This document shows positions 1 through 6,734 of a stretch of 25,913 nucleotides of DNA, one piece after another. Source of the DNA: Crocinitomicaceae bacterium (GTDB lineage: Bacteria > Bacteroidota > Bacteroidia > Flavobacteriales_D > Crocinitomicaceae). Positions within the stretch are counted from its first letter, which is position 1. Each line of letters starts with the position of its first letter. The translations under genes were made by a program, and so were the position numbers. A model generated the notes under the pieces. The model worked only from the letters and a program-made list of their open reading frames with translations. It searched no databases and had not been told where the DNA came from. The stretch spans positions 1-25,913 of the forward strand of contig JAURHO010000007.1 in NCBI GenBank assembly GCA_030833265.1, read 5' to 3'.

Positions 1-899
1 TGAACATCGCGGATAGTCAGTGCATAAGGCATGAAGCGCGCATTGCGCTCATCTCTAGATTGTGGGTTGAAGGCATTAACTGCGAGTAGGTTATAGGTTT
101 GATCTTGCTGAATTTGAATCGATTCTGAAAGATTGCAATCTTCTTGTGACAATTTTGCACTGACCTTGTAGGTTTGTTGCTTCCAGGCATAGAGTTCTAC
201 ACTTTTTGACTTCTGGTTGATGAGGTTGCCGTTGCTGCTTGACCAGACAATTTGCTGCGCACTGCTTTCGGCAGCAATGTGCACAACCGGAACGCCTGTT
301 TCGTAACTGATCGGGTCCGCACTCAGTGCAATTTTGTGCAGACAAGGTTGCGCCTGATTTTCATCAATTTGAGGCTTGTTGTTGTTTTGTTCTGACGTAT
401 TTTCAACGGTAGATGGTGCCAATGATGCAACTGGAATCTGTCTTTCTGGACTTGCTTCAATGATTCCGTTTGTAATGATGTTGGTTAAATCATTAATTGC
501 AGTATAATTCTCTGGATTTGATCCAGAATTAGCTTCGACATTTGGGATGATAAATGTGCAGCCCTGCACTATATTTTGATTGTTGTTTTTTGTGTTTTTA
601 AGTTTCGAGGTAGCACCTTTAGAAAGCTTTTCTCTCTTTTCTTGTAATGCAGCAGCTTGTGTTTGTTTGCTTTTTTCGGTTTTTAAAGTGTTTGTATCGG
701 TATTTTGACCTTTATAATTGAAGTAAAACACAACAGCAGCAGTGCTCAGTATTGTTGCCACGGCAAGTTTGCCCAACCAAGAAAAACCACTTTTAGCCTG
801 AGGAAGCTGCTTCGAAAGCGCCTCCCAAGCTTTTGGGTCGTAGTCATAGGAGAAGTCTTCTACTAATGACTTGATATCTTTTTCAAATTGATCTTTCAT
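1..899 (-). CDS. Putative membrane anti-sigma factor with extracytoplasmic Ig/CHU_C-like region (C-terminus beyond window)
   Basis: I read 299 residues without interruption from the ATG at 899 to the left edge, so the gene is cut at its 3' end. Residues 1-40 are a short charged cytosolic segment. Residues 41-60 form one transmembrane helix (LAVATILSTAAVVFYF). Residues 61-190 are a low-complexity linker rich in Asn, Lys, Gln, Thr and Ser. From about 195 an Ig/PKD-like beta domain begins, followed by NAFNPQSRDERNARFMPYAL (from about residue 275), which resembles the start of gliding-associated CHU_C domains (usual form NAFTPNGDGxND). Its ATG overlaps the sigma-factor stop (ATGA), so the two are probably translationally coupled. 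Position and topology suggest an anti-sigma factor. No HxxxCxxC zinc anti-sigma motif is visible, so this role is inferred from context only. Confidence 0.7.
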   Translation of the reverse strand, partial: MKDQFEKDIKSLVEDFSYDYDPKAWEALSKQLPQAKSGFSWLGKLAVATILSTAAVVFYFNYKGQNTDTNTLKTEKSKQTQAAALQEKREKLSKGATSKLKNTKNNNQNIVQGCTFIIPNVEANSGSNPENYTAINDLTNIITNGIIEASPERQIPVASLAPSTVENTSEQNNNKPQIDENQAQPCLHKIALSADPISYETGVPVVHIAAESSAQQIVWSSSNGNLINQKSKSVELYAWKQQTYKVSAKLSQEDCNLSESIQIQQDQTYNLLAVNAFNPQSRDERNARFMPYALTIRDV

Positions 900-1471
900 C
901 GTTTTTCGATCAGTGTAAATTGTTCTTTTAAAAGCCTTTGCAAATTCATTTTTGCTTTTGCTAAATTGGATTTTGAAGTTCCTTCGGAAATGCCGAGAAT
1001 TTCGGCGATTTCTTTGTGGGTGTGTTCTTCGATGACATATAGGTTGAAAACTGCGCGGTAAGCCGGTGAAAGCTTTCCGATGGCTTCAATAGCAACTTGA
1101 GCTTTGAGATCAAGTAGAGCCGTTTGTTCTGATTCAACCATTGGATCTGAGCTACCGGTAACAAAATCGTTGTCTTGGTCGCTTAGGAAAGGGTCTTTTT
1201 TAGCTTTTCGAAGGTGGTCTATGGCCGTCTTGGTGACAATACGACGGATCCAGCCCTCGAGCGAACCTGTAAAATCAAAAAATTCCAATTTATCAAAGAC
1301 CTTTAAAAATGAAACTTGAAGGATCTCTTGTGCGCTGTCTCGGTCACTGAGGTAACGCATACAAACTGCAAGCATTTTGCCGTAGTAGGTCTGAAACAAA
1401 CGCTCTTGTGCGCGTCGTTCACCCCTGAGGCAAGCCTCCACAATTGTCTTGAGTTCTTTTTGCTGCTCCAA
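896..1471 (-). CDS. ECF-type RNA polymerase sigma-70 factor
   Basis: This 191-residue protein has ECF size. Sigma region 2 spans about residues 22-92 (FQTYYGKMLAVCMRYLSD, GWIRRIVTKTAIDHLRK). Region 4 spans about 130-182, with LSPAYRAVFNLYVIE and the helix-turn-helix HKEIAEILGISEGTSKS typical of Bacteroidota ECF factors. It would direct RNA polymerase to an envelope or stress regulon. The start is TTG at 1471: a TGA lies two codons upstream, and the next Met (residue 33) would remove the first part of region 2. The gene overlaps its downstream membrane partner by 3-4 bases. It is paralogous in style to the sigma factor at 17134. Target genes cannot be told from the sequence. Confidence 0.93.
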   Translation of the reverse strand: MEQQKELKTIVEACLRGERRAQERLFQTYYGKMLAVCMRYLSDRDSAQEILQVSFLKVFDKLEFFDFTGSLEGWIRRIVTKTAIDHLRKAKKDPFLSDQDNDFVTGSSDPMVESEQTALLDLKAQVAIEAIGKLSPAYRAVFNLYVIEEHTHKEIAEILGISEGTSKSNLAKAKMNLQRLLKEQFTLIEKR

Positions 1472-1574
1472 TTTTCAATGTCTTCAAAACGCAGGTACCT
1501 CAAAAGGGTTGCCTCTAAAGTTGCGTGTTTTCTAATTCCTGTCAAAAAAAGCTTTTTTTTTCTTAACTAATCCG

Positions 1575-1582
1575 TAAATTCG
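1575..1582 (+). promoter_or_regulatory. Possible -7 element upstream of mdh
   Basis: TAAATTCG is one base from the Bacteroidota -7 consensus TAnnTTTG and lies 36 bases before the mdh ATG. No convincing TTTG -33 box is seen at 19-21 bases upstream; that stretch is a T-run. Weak call. Confidence 0.25.
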
Positions 1583-1618
1583 TCACGCTAACGCTTTTAT
1601 CAATTAAAAAATAAGCAA

Positions 1619-2557
1619 ATGAAAGTAACTGTTGTAGGTGCAGGGAATGTGGGAGCAACCTGTGCTGATGTATTGGCTACCCGAGAAATCGCCAATGAAA
1701 TTGTTTTATTAGATATCAAAGAAGGTTTTGCTGAAGGCAAGGCGCTCGATATCTGGCAAACAGCCCCAATTAATCTTTATGATTCACGTACAGTGGGTTC
1801 AACCAATGATTATTCGCGTACAGCAGATTCAGACGTTGTAGTCATTACTTCAGGTTTGCCGCGCAAGCCAGGGATGTCTCGTGACGACCTTATCGCAACC
1901 AATGCTGGTATCGTTAAGACCGTGACGGAAAACGTTGTGAAATACTCTCCAAACGCAATCATCATTGTTGTTTCGAATCCGTTAGATGTCATGACTTATT
2001 GCGCTTACTTGAACGCAAACATGCCATCTTCACGTGTATTCGGTATGGCAGGTGTTCTTGACACTGCACGTTACCGTGCATTTTTAGCTGAAGAACTTAA
2101 TGTATCTCCAAAAGACATCCAAGCAGTATTGATGGGTGGTCATGGTGACACTATGGTTCCACTACCACGTTACACGACGGTTGGTGGTATTCCAGTTACC
2201 GAATTGATCGACGAAGCACGTTTGAACGAAATCATTGAACGCACCAAATTTGGTGGTGGCGAGATCGTTAAATTACTTGGTACTTCCGCTTGGTACGCAC
2301 CAGGTGCAGCTGCTGCCCAGATGGTTGAAGCAGTTGTTCGCGATCAAAAGCGCATTTTCCCAGTATGTGCTTGGTTGCAAGGTGAATATGGTTATTCAGA
2401 TATTTACTTAGGTGTACCAGTAGTTTTGGGTAAAAACGGTATCGAAAAAATCATCGAATTGCAACTCAACGATGCTGAGAAAGCTTTATTAGCAGATTCA
2501 GCTGAGGCAGTAAAAAGTGTCATGGATGTCCTAGACAACATGAACGAAACTGCATAA
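1619..2557 (+). CDS. mdh: Malate dehydrogenase (NAD-dependent, LDH-like type)
   Basis: At 312 residues it is full length for the LDH-like malate dehydrogenase family, which interconverts malate and oxaloacetate in the TCA cycle in the cytosol. The NAD-binding glycine motif VVGAGNVGA is at residues 5-13, with an acidic residue (D32) closing the second strand. The substrate loop LPRKPGMSR supplies Arg82 and Arg88; an Arg at the discriminating position favours malate over lactate. Asn120 (VSNPLDV), Arg151 and catalytic His175 (GGHGDTMVP) are all present. The gene stands alone, divergent from the sigma-factor operon, and is closed by a strong hairpin terminator. Family assignment is secure. Confidence 0.97.
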   Translation: MKVTVVGAGNVGATCADVLATREIANEIVLLDIKEGFAEGKALDIWQTAPINLYDSRTVGSTNDYSRTADSDVVVITSGLPRKPGMSRDDLIATNAGIVKTVTENVVKYSPNAIIIVVSNPLDVMTYCAYLNANMPSSRVFGMAGVLDTARYRAFLAEELNVSPKDIQAVLMGGHGDTMVPLPRYTTVGGIPVTELIDEARLNEIIERTKFGGGEIVKLLGTSAWYAPGAAAAQMVEAVVRDQKRIFPVCAWLQGEYGYSDIYLGVPVVLGKNGIEKIIELQLNDAEKALLADSAEAVKSVMDVLDNMNETA

Positions 2558-2580
2558 GTTTAGTTCTAAATAGAATAACA

Positions 2581-2619
2581 ACAAAAAGAGAGGGCCGCGC
2601 AGCGGCCCTCTCTTTTTGT
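2581..2619. terminator. Bidirectional intrinsic terminator between mdh and the convergent lipoprotein gene
   Basis: Arms 2581-2598 and 2602-2619 are perfect 18-bp complements around the 3-nt loop GCA. The core is GC-rich (GGGCCGC/GCGGCCC) and flanked by A5 on the left and T5 on the right, so it gives a U-tract in either direction. It sits 23 bases after the mdh stop and 19 bases from the end of the opposing gene, as expected for a shared terminator. Confidence 0.93.
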
Positions 2620-2638
2620 TTCATATGCTTAGACTTTT

Positions 2639-4045
2639 TTAAAACTCATAGGCCCCGATATCCGGCGGATTGTTTCTTGCCTGACCAACGATGTCATTGA
2701 AGACACTCGAGGCGATGCCGTTATTGCTGAGAAAAGAATTCAAGGCAAAAGTGAAGTCGCGTTCACTAGGGTTATTGAAGCCACTGGCCTTGTTCCAGAA
2801 AATATTATTCCCGTAAAAACTATCGGTATAGGTTTGCTCTGATTTAAAGAGGCTATACGAAAAGTCAAAATTCAAAACAACCCCTGCCATTTGAATCGTA
2901 TCAATGGCAAGTTCTGTTTTGAGATTGCCATCGATCACACAATTTTTAAGAATCCCTTCATCAATGTTAGATACATAGGTTTCATTGAGTTGGTAATTGG
3001 TAAAATAATTACTGATTCCGACCGCTGGGTTTGTAGAGGCGCCATAGCCCAGTAAATCACAATGATTGAAATTAAACGACCCGCCTTGAAGCACTAACAA
3101 GGAATGCGTGCCATTATGAGAAATAAGACAATTCTCCGCCTTGACGCGGGCGCCGGCATAGATGAAAACACCGTAGCGTGCTTCATTATAGATTTGTGTA
3201 TTTGTGAGTTCTAGCGTGTAGCCCGTATTGCTAGGGTCTTCGCTGTATAAATGTACGCCACTGGTGCCGTTTTTTAGAATGGCGTAATTGATACTAGATG
3301 GTAAAGCTTCATGAAAGTAGATGCCATAATATTGGCCGCTGACGTCTTGGTAGTCTTGCTCGAGGCGATCGCCTTGAAACACCACTTCATTGCCTAATTC
3401 TCCTTCAATTTGTAGCGCGCCTTTATACACATAGAAGATCGCATTTTTGTGGAGATGTACTTTCGTACCGGCCGGAATGGTTAATGTTTTTGAGGAATCT
3501 ACAATAGCTGCTCCGTAAATAACATGGGGCTTGTCATTGGGCCAAACACCTTCATTTAAATCGAAAATACTGGCCTGAAAGTTTGTATAATGGAAGTAGG
3601 CGTCTTGGCCCCAAGCGGCCAGCTTGACAAATTGGTCTTTGCCGTTGGTCCGAAAACGAATGGAATCTTCTATGATGAGTGGCTGGTTGCCGCCATTGGA
3701 ATTCAACGTGACCTCAACAAAAATAAAGAGTGAATCTTGGGCTTCTAAAATAAAATCTTCTTGAAGGTCAGTTGGGACGCCGTCAATATTTAACCGAAAT
3801 ACAGATTGTGCACCACCCATCAGTTCAATGGCGTCAATTTTTAGACTCTTTTGATCTTTGTTGTAGATTTTCAGGGCTTTGGTTGTTGAACCAACAGTCG
3901 TGAAGACGGTGTCAAATACCAACGTATCTGTGGAAAATTCAAGGTGCGCTTTGGATAAGATCACTTGTTTGTTACAAGAGCTGAGGCTTCCCCAAAGAGA
4001 AATACCAAGCAAGACCAAAACCATTGAAATAAAACGCATAGGCAT
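2639..4045 (-). CDS. Secreted lipoprotein with right-handed beta-helix
   Basis: The 468-residue product starts with a lipoprotein signal peptide. A hydrophobic stretch MVLVLLGISLWG precedes the lipobox LSSC, with Cys24 as the lipidated residue. Residues about 30-160 form a beta-rich domain (LEFSTDTLVFDTVFTT) common at the front of Bacteroidota lipoproteins. Residues about 175-440 contain short recurrent strands with Asn and Gly turns (for example NYAILKNGTSGVHLYS, NCLISHNGTHSLLVLQGG), which fit a parallel beta-helix of the kind found in carbohydrate-active or surface proteins. The end FNDIVGQARNNPPDIGAYEF resembles the DIGAYE terminus of many such proteins. It follows the methyltransferase-like gene by 31 bases and is probably cotranscribed. 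The substrate is unknown. Confidence 0.85.
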   Translation of the reverse strand: MPMRFISMVLVLLGISLWGSLSSCNKQVILSKAHLEFSTDTLVFDTVFTTVGSTTKALKIYNKDQKSLKIDAIELMGGAQSVFRLNIDGVPTDLQEDFILEAQDSLFIFVEVTLNSNGGNQPLIIEDSIRFRTNGKDQFVKLAAWGQDAYFHYTNFQASIFDLNEGVWPNDKPHVIYGAAIVDSSKTLTIPAGTKVHLHKNAIFYVYKGALQIEGELGNEVVFQGDRLEQDYQDVSGQYYGIYFHEALPSSINYAILKNGTSGVHLYSEDPSNTGYTLELTNTQIYNEARYGVFIYAGARVKAENCLISHNGTHSLLVLQGGSFNFNHCDLLGYGASTNPAVGISNYFTNYQLNETYVSNIDEGILKNCVIDGNLKTELAIDTIQMAGVVLNFDFSYSLFKSEQTYTDSFYGNNIFWNKASGFNNPSERDFTFALNSFLSNNGIASSVFNDIVGQARNNPPDIGAYEF

Positions 4046-4076
4046 ACAACGAACAAAGCTAAAGAATATTGAGGTC

Positions 4077-4586
4077 TTAGGCCAATTTCAGTAAAAAATG
4101 TTGCTTGACTTGCTGAGGTCTGGGGCTGAGTAAGCCAAAATGCCAAGCGTCAGCCGTGAAATGAAAAGCCGATTGCTGACAAAGTTGCTCCCAATCTTTT
4201 TTATTTTTTCTAATTAACGTAGGCGAGATGACTAAAATTGATTCAGGATGTAAATTCAGGTGGATTAAGGCTTTGATATCTTGAGTTTCTTTTCCAACGT
4301 AGATGAGTTGCGCTTGACTCACTAAAATTTGCTGCGGCTGAGCTTGATAAAATAAAAGCTCAAAATTGGGGAAAGCTTCTTTTAATTGGGTTAGAAAAAC
4401 CTGCGCTTTTCTTTCGGATTTAGGGAATATATCGGCGCCTCTAAAATCTACTTCTATGTTCCGAACGACATCGACCAAATAATAGGCAAAAGGAGAGTGC
4501 GTGCCGTGTCGGCCTTTGGCCTTCCAAATAAAAGCAGTAAATTCGAGGCAGTAAAACACACTGCAAAGTAACAAAAAAGAAGTCAT
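4077..4586 (-). CDS. Shortened, probably inactive relative of Bacteroidota class I methyltransferases
   Basis: From the ATG at 4586 this gives 169 residues. An in-frame ATG at 4631 exists but lies inside the divergent gene and adds sequence unlike the family. The N-terminus WKAKGRHGTHSPFAYYLVDVV (residues 21-41) matches the hallmark HGxHSPF entry of a Bacteroidota family annotated as SAM-dependent methyltransferases. The C-terminus AWHFGLLSPRPQQVKQHFLL matches that family's wGlvffR.eQ.KEhF ending. QLIYVGKETQDIKALIHL aligns with the usual DliyfDGnH segment. Between residues about 55 and 90 the SAM-binding motif I (E.GtslGls) and much of the Rossmann core are missing, and the normal length is roughly 230-260. 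No stop or frameshift interrupts the frame. It may be a decayed gene or a repurposed fold. The comparison is from memory, not from an alignment. Confidence 0.6.
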   Translation of the reverse strand: MTSFLLLCSVFYCLEFTAFIWKAKGRHGTHSPFAYYLVDVVRNIEVDFRGADIFPKSERKAQVFLTQLKEAFPNFELLFYQAQPQQILVSQAQLIYVGKETQDIKALIHLNLHPESILVISPTLIRKNKKDWEQLCQQSAFHFTADAWHFGLLSPRPQQVKQHFLLKLA

Positions 4587-4590
4587 CTGC

Positions 4591-5994
4591 GTGGAGCAAC
4601 AAACTGCCATTTCTGAACAACTTGCCTTCATTCAAAGCGGTTCAACGCCTTTTGAGGTTCTATCTGCATGTCGGGTAGGAGATGGTATTTTGGTATTTAC
4701 CGATGAGCAAAAAGAAGCTTACCGACAACTAGCCAAGCAAAACGCGTTGTCGCTTGCTTATTTTGTTCCGGCCTCTGGTTCGGGTTCCCGAATGTTTGAA
4801 TTTCTTTATGAGTTTGTGCAGTATCCTAATGCTGAAAATGCCCAACAAGCTGCTCGTTTTTTCAGTAGGCTTTCTGAATTTGCGTTGTTTCGAAAACTGC
4901 CACTTGCTCTCAGAACAGCTTATCAGGATGGTACGCTACAATTGGAAACTTTAATTGAGTACTTACTTGGTGAGGAAAAACTCAATTATGGCAAAACGCC
5001 CAAAGGTCTTATACCTTTTCATGTGCATGAGCCTTTTGTACTCAATCCTTTTCAAGAACATTTGATTCAGGCCAGTAACCTTAACTTCGATAACTGCCAG
5101 TTTCATTTTACCATCCAGCAAGAATTCGAGGCGGCTTTTGAACAAGCTATCCAAGAACTGGAAGCACTCACGGCTCAAACCTATGCCGTTAGTTATTCTA
5201 CCCAAGATACTGCGACAGATGCTTTTGTTTTTAAACAAGACGGAAGCTTATTGTATAATGAAAAAGGAGAAGCCCTTCGCCGCCCTGCAGGACACGGTAC
5301 GCTCCTTCAAAATCTGCAAGCAATAGCAGCTGAATATATCCTCGTAAAAAATATAGATAACGTTCAGCATTTTACACAGCAAGAGGCGAGTAATCAAAAT
5401 TGGGAGTTTTTGCTTGGTTTACAACTCGAACTCAGAGCGCAATTGAAATCTTTTGTTGCGTCTAATGATTTTGCTGCCCTTTGTGCTTGGAATCAGCAAT
5501 TTGGGCTCTTTGAACAAGCATGGCTTTTGCAGCAAGCTGATCAAAATTGGCACGCGCTCTTGAACAGACCTTTCCGAATTTGCGGCATGGTGCGCAATGA
5601 TGGCCAACCCGGAGGAGGCCCATTTTTTGTAGAGAAGGAGGGTGTGAAATCCAAACAGATAGTTGAAAAATCTCAACTGACGCATTTGCCGAATGCCAGT
5701 AAATTGCTTTTGAAAAGCACACATTTCAATCCAGTATTGATGGTGTTGAGTCCTTGCGATTTAAATGGTAAAACTCATGATTTGCAACATTTCAAGGATG
5801 CTCAAGCCTGTTTTGTTGTCGAGAAAAACCACGGAGGTGAAAAAGTCAAATTTGTAGAGCAGCCAGGTCTTTGGAATGGTGCCATGGCAAATTGGAACAC
5901 CCTTTTTGTAGAATTGCCTTCTGCTATTTTTTCTCCGGTCAAATCTGTAATTGACTTGTTAGAAAATGCGCATCTAGCAAACAAAGCCGAGTAG
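4591..5994 (+). CDS. DUF4301 family protein
   Basis: This 467-residue protein carries the conserved blocks of DUF4301: VPASGSGSRMF (residues 59-69), KGLIPFHVH, HFTIQQEF, RRPAGHGTLLQNL (230-242), KNIDNV (253-258), RICGMVRNDGQPGGGPF (329-345), KSTHFNPV (375-382) and LWNGAMANWNTLFVELP. It is near the family's usual length. The function is not known to me. The order of a glycine-rich SRM block, an AGHG block and an IDN block recalls UDP-sugar pyrophosphorylase-like nucleotidyltransferases. The start is GTG at 4591: no ATG occurs between the upstream stop at 4552 and conserved sequence. Only 4 bases separate it from the start codon of the divergent gene. Confidence 0.88.
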   Translation: MEQQTAISEQLAFIQSGSTPFEVLSACRVGDGILVFTDEQKEAYRQLAKQNALSLAYFVPASGSGSRMFEFLYEFVQYPNAENAQQAARFFSRLSEFALFRKLPLALRTAYQDGTLQLETLIEYLLGEEKLNYGKTPKGLIPFHVHEPFVLNPFQEHLIQASNLNFDNCQFHFTIQQEFEAAFEQAIQELEALTAQTYAVSYSTQDTATDAFVFKQDGSLLYNEKGEALRRPAGHGTLLQNLQAIAAEYILVKNIDNVQHFTQQEASNQNWEFLLGLQLELRAQLKSFVASNDFAALCAWNQQFGLFEQAWLLQQADQNWHALLNRPFRICGMVRNDGQPGGGPFFVEKEGVKSKQIVEKSQLTHLPNASKLLLKSTHFNPVLMVLSPCDLNGKTHDLQHFKDAQACFVVEKNHGGEKVKFVEQPGLWNGAMANWNTLFVELPSAIFSPVKSVIDLLENAHLANKAE

Positions 5995-6001
5995 AATTGG
6001 T

Positions 6002-6009
6002 TACTTTTG
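6002..6009 (+). promoter_or_regulatory. Bacteroidota -7 promoter element for the Nfu gene
   Basis: TACTTTTG matches TAnnTTTG exactly and lies 18 bases before the ATG at 6028, predicting a leader of about 12-15 bases. No good TTTG -33 box is seen. It suggests the Nfu gene is transcribed independently of the DUF4301 gene ending 7 bases earlier. Confidence 0.4.
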
Positions 6010-6027
6010 TAACTAAATTATTTTGGC

Positions 6028-6648
6028 ATGATCCCAGTTACTGTTTACAGCGAAATGACCCCCAACCCGAACACCATGAAATTTGTGGCCAACAAATATT
6101 TGTTGCCTACTGGTGCCTCGGTAGAATTTGATTCAAAAATGAGTGCGAAAGGCTATTCGCCTTTGGCTGAAGCCCTTTTTGATTTTCCTTTTGTAGCCAA
6201 GGTTTTTGTCGCTTCTAATTTTGTCACGGTAGCCAAAACCGATAACGTTCCCTGGGATTTCATTACGATGGAACTACGCGAGTTTATCCGCGAATGGATT
6301 GCTTTTGGCAAAGAAGTTTTAATTGCCATGCCAAGTCAAATCCAACTTGATCCAGAAGATACAAACACAACTACTTCTATTGAAAATAGTGTGGCCTTGC
6401 CCAAATTTGAGGCCTCAGACCTCGATGACGCCATTGCTGATCTACTCGACCAATATGTTCGCCCAGCGGTAGCCAATGATGGAGGCGCCATTGATTTTCT
6501 TGGTTTTGAAGACGGAAAAGTAACGGTTTTACTCAAAGGTTCTTGTGCGGGTTGCCCATCTTCAACCGCAACACTCAAGGGTGGTATTGAAAACTTACTC
6601 AAGCAGCACCTCCCAGAAGTCAAAGAAGTTGTCGCTTTTAACGGGTAA
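6028..6648 (+). CDS. NifU-like (Nfu) iron-sulfur cluster scaffold/carrier
   Basis: The 206-residue protein has two domains. Residues 4-90 are an Nfu N-terminal domain (SEMTPNPNTMKFVANKYLL, then EFIREWI). Residues about 130-206 are the NifU C-terminal domain, with RPAVANDGGAIDFLGF and the cluster-binding CxxC formed by Cys173 and Cys176 in GSCAGCPSSTATLKGG. Nfu proteins accept Fe-S clusters from the assembly machinery and hand them to apo-enzymes such as aconitase. Length and layout agree with the two-domain Nfu type found across Bacteroidota. It sits 33 bases after the DUF4301 gene and has its own -7 element. Confidence 0.93.
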   Translation: MIPVTVYSEMTPNPNTMKFVANKYLLPTGASVEFDSKMSAKGYSPLAEALFDFPFVAKVFVASNFVTVAKTDNVPWDFITMELREFIREWIAFGKEVLIAMPSQIQLDPEDTNTTTSIENSVALPKFEASDLDDAIADLLDQYVRPAVANDGGAIDFLGFEDGKVTVLLKGSCAGCPSSTATLKGGIENLLKQHLPEVKEVVAFNG

Positions 6649-6685
6649 AATTTAAATTCTTATAAGCTAGTTGTGAAATTAGCCT

Positions 6686-6693
6686 TATCTTTA
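6686..6693 (+). promoter_or_regulatory. Possible -7 element upstream of recQ
   Basis: TATCTTTA differs from TAnnTTTG only at the last base and lies 41 bases before the recQ ATG. No -33 box at the expected distance. Low confidence. Confidence 0.25.
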
Positions 6694-6734
6694 AATGAAC
6701 AAGTGTAACGCCCCGTTGTTACAGCATCATACAT

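Noticed and set aside
91..345. 84-residue Cys-rich frame on the minus strand
   Set aside because: It lies out of frame inside the anti-sigma candidate, whose own frame is open over the whole region and reads as sensible protein.
1544..1559. AAAAAAAGCTTTTTTT palindrome between the sigma gene and mdh
   Set aside because: Pure A-run/T-run symmetry with no GC stem or loop. It is not a credible terminator and may only bend DNA near the divergent promoters.
4587..4631. Upstream in-frame ATG (4631) for the methyltransferase-like gene
   Set aside because: The added 15 residues are Cys/Ser-rich, unlike the family, and lie wholly inside the divergent DUF4301 gene. The ATG at 4586 fits better.
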